Assembly (NCBI GenBank): GCA_951230915.1
Contig: OX579641.1
Coordinates: 23,476,254-23,540,253, forward strand
Reading direction: 5' to 3'
DNA: 64,000 nt
DNA from: Antitrichia curtipendula
Lineage: Eukaryota; Streptophyta; Bryopsida; Hypnales; Leucodontaceae
In this document: one piece after another, positions 20,760 to 33,515 of the stretch
Numbering within the stretch: position 1 is the stretch's first letter
Layout of the letters: each line of letters starts with the position of its first letter
Program-made: the position numbers and the translations under genes
Notes under the pieces: model-generated
Seen by the model: only the letters and a program-made list of their open reading frames with translations
Databases searched by the model: none
Told to the model about the DNA's origin: nothing

Positions 20760-23700
20760 ATGAGTGCCACCGGCGGTAGTCGAGGGGGCGGTGCTGCTGC
20801 CGTCGAGATTCCGGCCAGCACGAAGAAAGTGGTGCAGGACCTCAAGGAAGTTGTCGGGAACAGCGAGGAGGAGATCTATGCCATGCTCAAAGAGTGCAAC
20901 ATGGACCCGAACGAGACCGCGCAGCGGCTGCTCAACCAAGGTGCGTTTTGCCTGCCATTGTGCGCACCATTGCGCTGGATCGCTTTGGTCTCTGAGTGCG
21001 CAACCTAATGTTCTGCGCCTTGGGGATGAGAGTGGTTGGAGTGGGGATTTGGATTGGTCTCTCCGTAGGGCATGGCTGTATGTGGTATCGTCTAGAACGA
21101 AACTGCTGTAGCGGTAGAAAATGGTTCCTGGTTCTGGAGCCTAATGTCGAGTGCGAAGTGGCATGGTGTTGAAGGTGATCGGAAGTTTTCGTCGGTGGAA
21201 CATCGTTTCCTTTGTGCGACCTCTCGCGCTTGTTTGTGGGTTTCGGTCGCAGCTGCGGACGCAGGCACAGCTGTCTGGTCTATTGGTTGCATCGATTGGA
21301 GCTTTTGAGAGAGTTTTGGGATGGCTCCACTAAGTCACAAGATGAACGATTTGCATTGATCCCTGAAGCATGGCATGGAAGATGCTGTTCGCAGTCATAG
21401 AAACAGATTGATGTCCCCCTTCCATTGTTTCAATGGGACTTTTAGGTTTTAGTAGTTCATGAGAGTTTGGTCGTCAAAACCCCTGCTGGGGTTGTTTTCT
21501 CATATTTTCTTTTGTCGAGGCTGTTTTTTCTTTGTCTGGTGGCGAGGAGGCTGTGGGTAGAGTCGTTGATATGTGTATTCTCTTTTTGGTTGATTTTTGC
21601 AGGAGGTATTGGAGCCGCACCCTTTGTGTCTGCACTGCTATCGTGCTATTTTGTGGACCTTTCTGACCTTTTTCTGAGGCTTCTGCATTAGGACGATCAG
21701 TGCTGTGAGCATGAAGCGTTGGGGAAAGTTCGGGCGAAGTGAGTGAGTGGCGGTGCTAACGGTTGGTTTCCGTGTGTGTGGTGTTGCAGATCCCTTTCAC
21801 GAGGTGAAGAGGAAGCGGGACAAGAAGAAAGATGTGAGTAATTTGAGCATGGAGTCTGTGTTATGCTACAGAGAGGAATGGAGAGATTGATTGAAGTGAG
21901 AAAGCTTGCTGACTCGTTACTTATGCCTGATTTCTCTGCAGAGCGGAGGGTTGAAGGAGGCAACGGATGTGAGGGGGCGACCTGGGAGCGGGGGCAATTT
22001 TGGAAGAGGAGGCGGACGCAGTGGTGGTGGACGAGGAAGTTCGTTGCCTCGTTTCGGTTCGCAGGGTAAGTGTCATGGGTGTCCTAGAGAATAATGTAGT
22101 ACGTGTGCAGCATGCCTGAATGCGCGCATGGATTGTCGATTCCATGCGAAATGTAGAATGAAGATTCCGCTGTGTGGTGATGGATAGGTTCTCGCTGTTC
22201 CTTCGTGACTGTCGAGGAGGGTAGCATTGAACAACCCGATCTAAAGGGTTGGGCATATTCGTATACTGTTACAGTTTTTTCTCTAAGTCAGTTGGTCTAA
22301 GCAGAGCATGTCGAGGGGCAGGCCTCGGGAGAACGCTTATCTTGTCAAGAAAGACTGGCATGCAATTATGCGTGTGAACTAATTTTACGTAGCGTATAGG
22401 GGTTTGAATTTTGAAATGCAATTGCTGAGGCTTTTCTTTCGGGGGTTTGCTTGTGTCGTGTGTGGAATTGCTCAGAGCACGGCGGAGGGCGAGGTCGATC
22501 TTATGGAAGGGAGAATGGCATCCACCCCAGTTCTCGTGGTTCGAGCGCAGTTTCCAGCTCAAGTCCTGCTCCTGGTCAAGCAAAACCAACATCGGCAGCG
22601 CCGACGTAATGATCAGATCATTCTTGTGACCCTTGTGAATATCTTGATCGAAAACCTCTTTGCTACAGTAGAACTGACTATGTTTTGACGGTTCGTTGCT
22701 GATTAATTTAGTGTAGACGAGGGATGACTTCGCTGAACTGGTACTGCGTTAACTCTTCTTTTACCACTGTGGTCTCCATGTTCCTTATTTTCCATTGAGA
22801 TTCTCAACGAATGCATGAATAACGGTTCACGCTACACGATTTTGGCCTTTTCGTATCGCTCTCGCGTGACTCCATGCTATGGAATTGAGAACTGACGAAA
22901 TGCTATTTTCAGGGCTGTACCACCCTCAACAACTTCTCAACCAGCCGCAGCACCGCAAGCTCAGGGTGCGAGCTCAGGAAGTGGGAGCTTTTCGGGAGTT
23001 CCAAACGGAAGCAGTGGATATGTGAGGTCTGCTCCAGCTCCCCAAGGGGCATGGGCGTCAGGGCACGGCACAATGGCTGACATTTTGAAAGCACGGGCTG
23101 CTCCTCCCCCCAGCTTCCAGGCGCCGAGCGCTTCTCCTGCCTTTCCTAGCGCCCAACCCTCATTGAGCCCGTCTTATCCAGCAGCGGCCTCGTCTGTACA
23201 ATCATCGGAAGCATCCGAGTTTTATTCGTCCAGTACAGATCCCGTACTTGATTCCTCTGTAGATTCTGGTGGCGGAGGCACCCAAGCGGCAATTGGAACG
23301 GTGGGTAACCAGCGACCTATCGGCTTAGTTACGTCGAGTGTAGAAGCAAATTTAGAATCAGATGTGGCAGCCGCTCAAGCCGTTACCTCCGAACCAAGTT
23401 CAGTGATAGGAGCAGCAGACACGAGAGATGCGCAGACAGAGGTGGAGGTTGCTGAGGAGAGACCGTCTTCTCCTCCTCCGGTATTTTCACCAGCTCCTAG
23501 TCCAGATGTGAGCGTGGAAGAAGCTACAACAATCACGGAAGGTCAGCAGTCTGGTGGGCTTAGTGCACTGGGCGGCAGTCACTTTAATGGTCGGCCCCTC
23601 TACGCACCCCTGCAACAACCCGTTGGCACTCAGAAAGGTAGTGATTTTGAGTGGTGGCCTTGAAAGTCATTATTAGGTGTTTAGATCTGAAATGGCGTCG

Positions 23701-26415
23701 TAGTAGAGGCAGTTGCGGAGTTAGCATTTTATTGTGTTATTTTAAGGTAATGGTGTGCAGGACCTTCTGTGTTGGTACTAATAAGTGGTTGATTTGTGTC
23801 CTGGCAGCTTCACCTGGTGTCTCCTTAGAGTGGAAGGCGAAGACCACAGGGCAGAGCTCGGTAGGGGTGCCTCCTGACGGTGTTTCGCAGTCTGTGGGGG
23901 CCGTGGATCCAACATTATTGGCCCAGTCGTACCAGGCTCTGAGTCTACAGGAAGACGAACCCGTGATAATTCCGACTCATTTTCGAGTGCCGGAAGCTGA
24001 TCGGTCTCACCTGAGCTTCGGTAGCTTTGGAGCGGACTTCAATACCGGTTTTGGGACAAGCCTTGGGCTGGAGGAAGTGGAGAAGTCCAAGCACGTGGAG
24101 ACGATTGCCGCAGAGGAGGCAACTGTGGACCAGGCGGCTCCCGCCAGGTGAGCTTGTCAGCAGTGTTCATTCTATAACGTATCTGATAACGTAATTGAGA
24201 CACTGCCAGATTAGATTCTTTGGTAGTTTGTGATTATAAACTGAAAGTTTCAAAAGGAGACTTTGACTTCATCCTTCAAAAACATGTGCGAGAATCCGAA
24301 TTTTGCCGAAGTATCTAACTATTGCATGAAAAACGGCGGTATTTGATTCATCTTCCAATTTTGGTGAGAAGGACCCTCCCCACTTTTACGCGATTAATGT
24401 GATGTTGGTCTGTGCGGCTTGCATACCGGTCATCTGATTCTTTAAGGATATATGTAAGCTTATGTCTCCTGGATGTCTCTTGTGTGCAAGAGTGAACAAT
24501 TGGGGGTAGCTTTTATGGTGCTGGTGTGCTTATCTAACGTCGAAGCAATCACGGGTGGAGTGCAGTGTGGAAACCCAAGTGGAGATGGGTCAGTCATATG
24601 GGCTTCAACAAGCGTCGACGGTGGTGGAGAATATGAGTGGTGGCGTGGAGACGCTGTCAGTGGCTCACCCGGCTCCAGTCGTTCCAGCACAGGAGCAGCA
24701 CGGCAAAGCTGATGCCATGGTGCAGCAGAATTCTGGGTACTACTTGGGAGCGTCCAACTACCCGGGTTTTGGGTTGATGCCCCAGATGCCGGGTGGGCAG
24801 TACGGGTATGAACAAGCCGAGTCTCAGTCACAGGACGTATCTCGAATTCCGAGCATGTTGGTAAGTGTCTGGAGCGTATGAGTGGCATTGTGGTCCGTGG
24901 AGTTGCGCTTGTGTGTCTTTGGGCTTTGATATATGTCTATGTTTTGTGTTTCTGGGGACATGGTTCTTATGAAGATTAGTCGTTATTTTAGCGTTCGGGG
25001 TTTTCGAGGATGTTTGGTTTGTGTGGAGCGAGTGGGATGCTCCGTGGAATCTGTGTGATTGGATCTTGAGTGGGTTTGTTCTGACGGAGGATGTTTGGTG
25101 CTGCAGCCCACTTATGATCCGACGACCAGTTACTACACATCGGCGTTTCGTGGCGCAGATGCGGATCGTCTTTATCCTCCTTATGTCCCCACAAACACGA
25201 GCAGCAAGTACAGCGGCAACATTGGTCTGATGACAGCTCCGTCTCTGCCATCATCTCAGGAGGTGAGGGTTGGGTATTGGGCTTGATTGCCTTGACTTTT
25301 GGGTGTGCTGACTGTGATGGCCGTGGTTTGTTTGTGCAAGGTGACGAGGTCGATCTTGGGTGTTCATGCGTGTGTTTGCCATGCAGGTCGTGAGTCCGAT
25401 GATTGTCTCTTCGGGTCCGAGTGCAACTCCCAGTTCTCAGTCGGGCAGCAACGTGCAGAGCGCCCAGGCGATGCCTCAACAAGCTCTTCCGATGCATTAC
25501 ACGCAGCCGCATTCTGTGCAGTACGGTGGCAATTACGTGGGGTATCAGTACATGCCTCAGAATTATCCTTATTTGCAGCCTCCATATCCGCACCACATGT
25601 ACAACTCGAGCAACAGCGCGTACGCTCAGCCCCCCGCGGGTTCCAGCTACCCTCCGTCGGCCGGTTCGTCGTATCCTAGTGGTGGAGCGCCTGCCGTGAA
25701 GTTTCCGATGCCTCAGTACAAGCCCGTGGCTGGTGTGGGCAATCCGCCTCATTCGGGTCCAGGGATCGGGTACGGTGGGTACACGACGACTCCGTCTGGA
25801 TATGCTTCGAATCCTGCGGTGACGACGGGCAACGCGTCTGGTTACGAGGACGTGAGCACGTCTCATTACAAGGACAACAACCTGTACATTCCCAGCCAGC
25901 AGGTACGATGTGGTGGTGATGGTCGAGAGTGGTTGGAGGGCGTGCGTTGATGTGGGTTGGGAGGTTGTTTAGTAGTCTTGAGAGGTGGAGTTGTGTGACT
26001 TGTTTGTTGATGGGTGAAAGGGTTTGTTGTGTGGATTCTTTTGGGGGAAGATTGTCTTACAGTGTTGTTGTTGTTGCATTGGCAGCCTGGAGACAGCTCT
26101 GGGGCGTGGATCCAGACGGCGATGCCGCGTGACATGGGCCCTTCCGGAGGCATGCAGACAAGTTCGTACTACAACTTGGCGAACCAGGGTCAGCACAGCG
26201 GGTATGCACACTCACAGCAGCCGACGCACGGTCACACCCATCCGAACGCCGGTTACACGAACTTGTACCATCCGTCTCAAGCCACCCCTGCGGTGAGCCA
26301 TCAGATGCTTCAACAGCCGCAAGGCATGGGAGGGGGAGCTGGGAACACACAAGCCGGAGGTTACCAGCAGCAACCGCAACGGACCCAGCAGACGTGGAAC
26401 AACTCGAACTACTAG
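20760..26415 (+). CDS. GIP1: GBF-interacting protein 1-like protein, ten exons
   Basis: Exons by GT-AG sites and frame: 20760-20940, 21790-21833, 21942-22065, 22476-22605, 22913-23637, 23808-24147, 24566-24860, 25107-25262, 25387-25902, 26086-26415; 2841 nt, 946 residues. The N-terminus (residues ~16-75) is the UBA-like GIP1 N-terminal domain: STKKVVQDLKEVVGNSEEEI, ECNMDPNETAQRLLNQ and, in exon 2, DPFHEVKRKRDKKK. Exons 3-4 encode an RGG/Gly-rich segment. Residues ~453-475 hold the family signature PVIIPTHFRVPEAD...LSFGSFG. The rest is Ser/Gln/Tyr-rich and disordered, ending QTWNNSNY. In Arabidopsis GIP1 binds G-box-binding bZIP factors and enhances their DNA binding; a nuclear role as transcriptional cofactor is inferred here. 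The start is the first in-frame ATG, although the frame is open for 98 codons upstream. CDS and flanks are GC-richer than the surroundings. Confidence 0.93.
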
Positions 26416-27947
26416 TTTGTTATGGGTTGACATGGAGATATGGAGAAACGCCGTTTTTGTGTGGTTTGTTGCAGTAATTTTATAGAGCGCCGTCTGAGTG
26501 GAGCAGATCGACGTTGTGAGAGTGCATGGAGGCTGTTGCACGTGGGGCTCTTGGTGATTTGGCAGGTTAGGATGGGCCATAAGGGGGCCCAAGAAGAGTG
26601 TAAATACAAGTTTGACGAAAACGGTAGGGTGCGTGCGGTAGGGTTAGTGGCGGCAGAGGCTGACGCATGCAACTCGATTATGGCAGTGTGTGAAGACCCC
26701 GGCGGAGGGACGGTGCGCAAGCTCCATTTTCACGGAAGGCTTGACATGCGGTTGTACCAGTCGAGCTACTCGTTTTGGCAGTTCTTGGGATGCCTCTGTT
26801 TCATAATTTTAATTGGTAGTGTTAAGTTTGGCTCTTTTTCACCTCGACATCGGTTTCCTCGTTTTTTCCTCATTGTGAAAATTGATCTAAGGTTGAAATT
26901 AGAGTGGAGTGGATGTAATCCAAAAGTGCCTAGTGTGAACATTTATTTTTTCATGCTGCTGAGCTCTTGTTCATGGTGCTTTTACTGCTCTATTACACGT
27001 CTCTTTCTTCTCAGTTTCGTTGGTTTACTAAAGTTTTGTCGCGGTTGAGATATCGATGCGTTGTTATCGATGGTTTAGGTTTGGACGGCATTGTGGATTT
27101 TGAGGTCTGTCTGTTTGGCGGCATCTGGTGAGCATCGAAGAGTGTAACGAGGCTTGACGTAATGGAATATTTTCCCAATGCGGCTGGTGTAAGTAGGTAC
27201 ACAGTTCCACATCACTATCCAGACGAGGACTCCGTGGAGTAGGTCCACAGTCGGTAGGATGAGCTAAAATCGAGCATCCTTCCAAAACCAGATAACAATT
27301 TTTTACTCATCATTGGAGAATGTACATGGGAACATTGAAATTGGGGCATGAAATTCAAAATAATTTGTCAATGGAACTACACTTAATGTCAACTACAATT
27401 TGTTTGTAGCTTTGCTTTAATTTGTATTCTTGGTACCCTCTTCTTCAATGAGGTATTTGCTTATATTTTGACCTAATTCTAAATTAACCCCAACATGATT
27501 CTTGTGTAAAATGTATTGTCTTTATTTATAACTGCCAAGGGTCAATTTTGGGGTCAATTTTAGGTAGGCTTGTTTTAATCACTTTGAAATTCATAGTTTA
27601 TTCTTATATTGTTCCAATAATTTGAAGGTAATATAAACTTATTTGAAAGCTTATTAGGACAAAATTAGGTGCAGTTACCTTAACTTCTAAGTGAATCCAT
27701 AAAAGGAAGAATGTAGATCTTCCCTCTATGTTGATTTTAGACATAATAGATTTTGGCTCAAGAATAATCTACATTTAAGGCCTTCATTCTTTCAAGTTTT
27801 TCATTTTCTTTCCATTTCTACATAAACTAATTCAAAACCTAGTGATCAAGCTAATCGCATTGTTGAAGAATCAAAAAAATAAAATTTCAACATACTTGTA
27901 TAACCTTTCACCATTTCATATAGCTCACTAAGTGGATGTTGCCTATC
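26416..27947. other. 3' flank of the GIP1-like gene and AT-rich spacer
   Basis: The first ~650 bp keep the higher GC and G/T-rich look of the gene and probably include its 3' UTR; no clear single poly(A) signal could be chosen. Beyond 27.3 kb the sequence becomes AT-rich and has no supported feature until the TTAA-type element at 27948. Confidence 0.4.
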
Positions 27948-28880
27948 TTAACCTCTCAAGGACCAAGGCCTTTTTTCTACCAAAAAACACTCAAAAGTGT
28001 CATTTCTATAGTAAAGAGTAAAAACATTCTGAAAATTGTTTGTTTTGCACATCTAACCCATAGGATCTTGCACCTAACTAGTATGAGAATGTGTGGAAAA
28101 AATTTCAGAATTTTTTACCACACAGATTGCAAGATACATGCGTTTAAAGTGAAAAAAACAAATTTTTCAGCACATTGCGGGACTAAATTTTGACTTTGAA
28201 CATTTTTAACTTAAATTTTTTGCACTATAGAGTTTTGAGCTTTAAATTTTTATAGTGGAGAAGTGAGTTGAGAGTATAGTAAAAAACAAAATTAAAAAAA
28301 AATAATTTTCATTCTTCAAAAAATTGCTAAGTAGAAGTAGGTATAAGATAGAAGGAAAATCTAAAATATTCAATATCTTTTAGATGGAATTAAAATGCAC
28401 TAATTCCAATGTTGAGATTGTTCTAGCAAGCAAACTAAACCATGTGGAACTTTTGTTTTTGAAAAATTGCGAAAAATTGCATTCTGAAATGAATCTTACA
28501 AGTTGTTTTTTCCAAGAAGATGCTCTAATTGCCTAAAAAACAAGCCATTGTCCATAACTTTCTCATAATAAATCCAAATGAAATGAATCAAATCTTACCA
28601 GATAGATAAAAATATTATCTATAAGAAAAAAAATATTAAAAAAAAAATTCAAATTTTTGCTGATTTGTTTTTGCTGCCCATTCTCCCCTATTTTGAGCTT
28701 ATTTGGGCATAACTTTTATTCCCGGGCACCGATTGAAAAAAAAGTTATATTCCCATGAAGGTAATCATTTTTTCTGTCTTAAAAAAGAAATTTCAAAAAA
28801 TCAAGACAAAAATTCAGCCCGTAGGTACCTGCTCAAAATCTCATTTGTCCCCAAAGGAACAATTGTCCTTTAGGGATTAA
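27948..28880 (+). mobile_element. TTAA-flanked miniature element, copy A (933 bp)
   Basis: Starts TTAACCTCTCAAGGACCAAG and ends TTGTCCTTTAGGGATTAA. The internal order of landmarks shared by the family is: AAAAAACACTCAAAA, GTAGGATCTTG-like, GTGGAAAAAATTTCAGAATT, AGATTGCAAGATA, TTGAGTTGAGA, TTCTAGCAAG, ATGCTCTAATTGCC, CATAACTTT, GGGCACCGATTGAAA. No ORF longer than a shadow. TTAA at both ends is consistent with a piggyBac-type target duplication. Confidence 0.85.
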
Positions 28881-29478
28881 GGGGTGTTGTGATGGAGTAG
28901 TTATGAGCAAAGAGAATGAATGAGTATATAATGCCACTTATTTCTATTCTCAAAGTAGATGATTTAAAAAAAATTTACAAAGTTCAATTTTCTACAAGAT
29001 CAAGTAGTATTTGAACCATGAAGCAACCTTGAATACTCTTGAACTAAGATAATTGCATCTAACTACGACTTGTTTCTAAAACCAACCCTTATGTGATTCT
29101 TGCCTAAAATGTACAACTTCTATTTATGTGAGCTTAGGGTCAATTTTGGATGCATCTCTTTTTAACACTTTGACAATTCATAATTCATTCATTTGGTATC
29201 CTCCTAAATGCATTCTATTAGAATATAGAATCCACTTTTGGCTTCCAATATCACACCAAAATTTAAACAATACAATAATAGGAATCATTCTTCAATGTTT
29301 ATGTGGACAATATGAGATGAAATTACCTATAACCAAAATTTTGCTAAAATGATAGTATTCTATAGACTTGACACTTTTACGTTTAGATTGTGTATTTTGA
29401 AATGTATACCAATCCTAAACTTTATAGTAAAAACAAGAAATGAATGGAAAAATGGCATTAATATAGAATACTCTCATT
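28881..29478. other. spacer between two TTAA-type elements
   Basis: AT-rich, no supported gene or repeat. It is the ~600-bp host sequence separating copies A and B. Confidence 0.4.
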
Positions 29479-30411
29479 TTAACCCCTAAAGGTTTTTGAC
29501 TATGTTTTCACCAAAACTGCTCCAAAACTGTCATGTCTAGTACAAGTACCAAATTCTTGAAAAAAAACATTTTTGGACACATGTAACCGTAGGATCTTTT
29601 AGTGCATTGGTTTGAGAAGATGTGGAAAAAATTTCAGAATTTTCCACCATATAGATTGCAAGATAATAGCGTTTGAATTGACAAAAATGCTTTTTTTGTC
29701 CCTGCAAAAAACCGGGCAGCTGCACTTCACAAGGTCACATTTATATAAAGAAATGTCCAAAATGGTGGTAACTCTTTGGATTCATTCTTCAAAACAAGTT
29801 GGCTACATGCTTGAACAATTTCAAATTATTTGGAATTGTACATCATATAGGAAAAAAATAGTAAGTAGAAAGAAGTAGAAAATGATTCAAAACACTAAAT
29901 TGTTAAGAAATTAATTACGGAAATATAAAATGCCAATCCCAACGGTTGTAATGTTGTAATAAACAACATACATCCCATGGTTTTATTTTTTTTGAAAAAT
30001 ATTTTAAAATGAGTTAAATAAAGAACTCCAAAGTTTATTTTAGAGTAGCGAATCTATAACTACCCGCAAACTAGAACACCTCATAATTTTCATCTCATAA
30101 ATCTAAATGGAATGATTCAAAGCTTTCCATGTATATGTAAATCTTGAGGGCCAATTTCAAATTTTTATTTTTTTAAAAAGTGATTTTTCAGACTTTTTTT
30201 GAGCTGCCCGCCGAACGTTGAAAATGACATATCATCCAATAACTTTTTAACCATATATTCAAAAGTTCTGAAAATTGTTGGGCCTTGAAGCTACTCCTCA
30301 GGCACATGTTGTGTGAAAATTTCAAAGAAAAAAAAGAAAATTTCCGTTCGTAGTGAGCTGCCCAAAATCGCTATGTTGCCAAAAAACGCCGTTTGGTCCT
30401 TTAGGGGTTAA
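29479..30411 (+). mobile_element. TTAA-flanked miniature element, copy B (933 bp)
   Basis: Starts TTAACCCCTAAAGG and ends TTGGTCCTTTAGGGGTTAA. Same landmark order as copy A but more diverged inside (for example GAGCTGCCCGCCGAACG in place of the TGCCCATTCTCCC block), suggesting a separate subfamily. The equal length is fortuitous or a sign of a common full-length form. Confidence 0.83.
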
Positions 30412-31351
30412 CAAAAAAATTCATCTATTAAGAATCAAACAATGTCGTGAATAGATAATGAAGAGTGTTTGAGAAAATGTGTTCTTTCAAAACTTGGAAC
30501 AATTCAAGAGGTGGTTTGATGTCCCTTCACAAAGGATAAAATAAGGCAATGACCATGTGCTTAGCAATACCGCAATAAGGCAAGGTCAAAATAATATCAT
30601 GTATACAACTACACAACTACAAAGAAATTCATAATCTCAATGTATACTCAGATGTATAAGGTGGATACATCCAAAATTGCACTATGTCTAAAACCTCCAC
30701 CATCACTCTATGCACTTCTCCAAAATTAATAAGTACGTACGTTGAAGAAATAATTTTGTAGCATCTACCCATAAAGACTTTGATCCTTCACAACTTTTGC
30801 ATACATTATCCAAATGTCACATTCTTTAGAGTGTTGGAACATCCTTCACTTGCCAACAAGAAAATATGAAAATAGAACCAATCTAATTATAGCCTCTTTT
30901 GAGCTCATTGTTATTGTGACAATTTATCAATTTTCAAGAAAAACATATAAAAAAAAGACATACACGTGTCATTCTCCCATTGGTTATTACGCTTTTACAA
31001 AAACACCAAAAGAGGTACACAATTCAAAGCTTTTTTTTTTAAACAGTAATTGCCTCTCTATCTTCATTTGTTGGAGCATTTTTGGAGGGATGTGCATTTA
31101 TTATTTTAAATTTATCAGAGTGTACTATTTTGCCAGGAAAAAAAGCGCTCTACACATGTAATTTTAGTACCAGTTGTAAAACTTTTAGAGCACACTATAG
31201 TTGACCCCTTGTGAATTGAATTCAAGAATTATACTTACGCCAATTCCATATTCGTATTTATGTGGAACTTATGTGGAATGCAATTGATATGGGATATATC
31301 TTTATTAATTTATGCAAATATGTATGTATTTCATATAAATTTTATAATCGC

Positions 31352-31382
<31 letters not shown>

Positions 31383-33269
31383 GAATTTTATACATGTATT
31401 TATATTTATGTTCTAAAATTGTATTCATATTTGTATCCTATATCCATATCTAGATTGTATCTCGTATCTTAGAGCAATGACAGCCAAGATCATTTCTCAT
31501 GATGACGATCAACAATGTTGGTTAATTTTTTTAATTTTGGAGATCAACAACATTTGAGAAGGGGGGACTCAGATCAATGGCCCTAAATTTTTCCAAAAGG
31601 AAGGGAGGAGGGAGAGAGGGGAAGAAATTAAAACAACAACACCATGTTTGCCTCTTTTCGCTTCATTGCTCATTGCTCATTGTCATTGTAATTAGGCACA
31701 ATAGCAAAAGTGTTGGTTTGGAGGGTATCCACTTTACAAAAAAAGTCTCATTTTTTTATAGGTTCTATAAACTCAAATATGTGGTTTGATGCAAAATATT
31801 AGAGAAGACATAACAAGTATAGTGACAGTGACTCTCATAAGGTTTCATACACTTCAAAATTGCCATAACAAATTGAGAAATTAGATTTTTCAACAAATGT
31901 TGGACATGTTGAGGTACAAGTAATACACTTATATAAAGTACCATTTCAAAAAAATTCAAATTTTAAAAAACTTTAGTCAAATTTATTGGTGAAATTATTT
32001 TTTAATACAAGTAAAACTTTCTCAAGATTCTTTAGTAAGTAGAATGAGAATTCTTTTTAGAATTTTATGATAAGAATATCAAGAGTTTTAAAATTTTATT
32101 GAAATATAAGGCCTAAAATATGGCTCTAAGTATTATACTTTTTATAATTTACTCCAAAAATCTCTAGAATTTTTGAATTTTTTATTTATGAAAGTGTGTT
32201 ACTTGTACCACAATATTTCCAAATTTTGTTGAAAATCAATAATTTTTCAATTAGTTATGGCAATTGTTGTAAGTGCACAAAATATTTTTGAGAGTCACAG
32301 ACTACAAGTTACAAGAATTTTTGAACATTAGAGAATAATTTGTATTCCAATATTTAACCATTACTCTTTTCTAAAGCAAGGAAACTATTGTAGGGCCTGT
32401 AATCTTGTGTTTGAAATATTTTAGCTATCTAACAATATAGAATTGTATAGAACTACACATATCTTGGATATGCATCTATTTTAAAAGTTGCTTGATCATT
32501 GGTTAGTGCATCTTGAAGATCATAATGTTTGTACAAAGCATGTACTAAACATGAAAATTGAGATTTTTTGAGGGGCTCTAATTCAATGAGAAATAGGTAG
32601 GAGGAAAATTTTTAGAATCAAATCAATCCAATGGTGCAAGCAATTGACAATTCAAAAATGACACATTATGCACATGCTCTGCTATCCTATAGAATGGTCC
32701 ATTATTTGTCTTGTTCATGATAGTTTGAACACACTTGTGTGCAAAGAATTATAAAAAGAATAGTCACTTACAAGAGGTTTAGTGTTAAAATTAGAGTATG
32801 AAAACCTTGGACATGAAGCTTTGTAATAAAGTTTGAGGCAAATATTTGAAAAGCATCATTATTTGGCTTTGAAATTCTAAAGTGTACAGAAGTATTATAT
32901 AGTCAGACATCTACAATGTGGCTTCTTTCTATTATCTGATATTTTGAGATGAGACCCATGCAATTAGGTGTCTTTGTATCCATAACATTCATGAATACAA
33001 AGAGTAGGGACTCCTTTCTATAATACAACTACAAAAAGCATATTTGTGCTAAAGCAATGAGTGATTGATTCAATGAGAATCTTTATTCGAGAATATCATT
33101 ATAGAGCTTGAGCAATTTGGAGTGAAGTATGTAGGCAAGGACTCAGGGAAAGGGCCCTCCACCCTATTGTTCAAGAATGACTTATGCCTTCTTCATTCCC
33201 TAGAACAATTAACTAGAACTAGTTCATTTTTTGTGGTCACACTTTTGTTCTGTTGCTCATTAGTTTCTT
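30412..33269. other. AT-rich spacer with a (TA)n microsatellite
   Basis: No gene supported over 2.9 kb. A (TA)13-14 run lies at 31352-31378. Short frames near 30814 and 31577 have no start context or domain. Confidence 0.45.
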
Positions 33270-33515
33270 TGTCATGACAACCAAGGTTGACGAATCGCTA
33301 TGTCTGAACAAAAATCATGTCTAAAAATCGGACGTCCAGACGCAACGTACGGCCTAGAGAACGAGTGGGTGGATGGGCAAGCGAATGACCTAGCAACGTG
33401 CAGACGACCTAGTGACGGGCGAATGAGCATGTGGACAAGCTCGGCAGACGATAAAGTCCACTTGTCACGGGACGTCTGGGGACATCGCACCTCCCAAAGT
33501 GTTTGTTTACACTCT
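33270..33515. repeat. isolated GC-richer GACGTCC-containing segment
   Basis: About 250 bp with GGACGTCCAGACG near 33328 and CGGGACGTCTGGGG near 33468, giving a weak inverted arrangement and a vocabulary like the hAT-like repeats at 500-915 and 7090-7467. The ends (ATGACAACCAAGGTTGACG; AAAGGGTTAAAC) do not match those elements, so membership is uncertain. Confidence 0.35.

Noticed and set aside
24988..25866. 292-codon minus-strand frame opposite the GIP1-like gene
   Set aside because: It is the antisense shadow of exons 8-9 (Arg/His-rich mirror of Ser/Tyr/Gln-rich coding); the plus strand has proper splice sites and family motifs.
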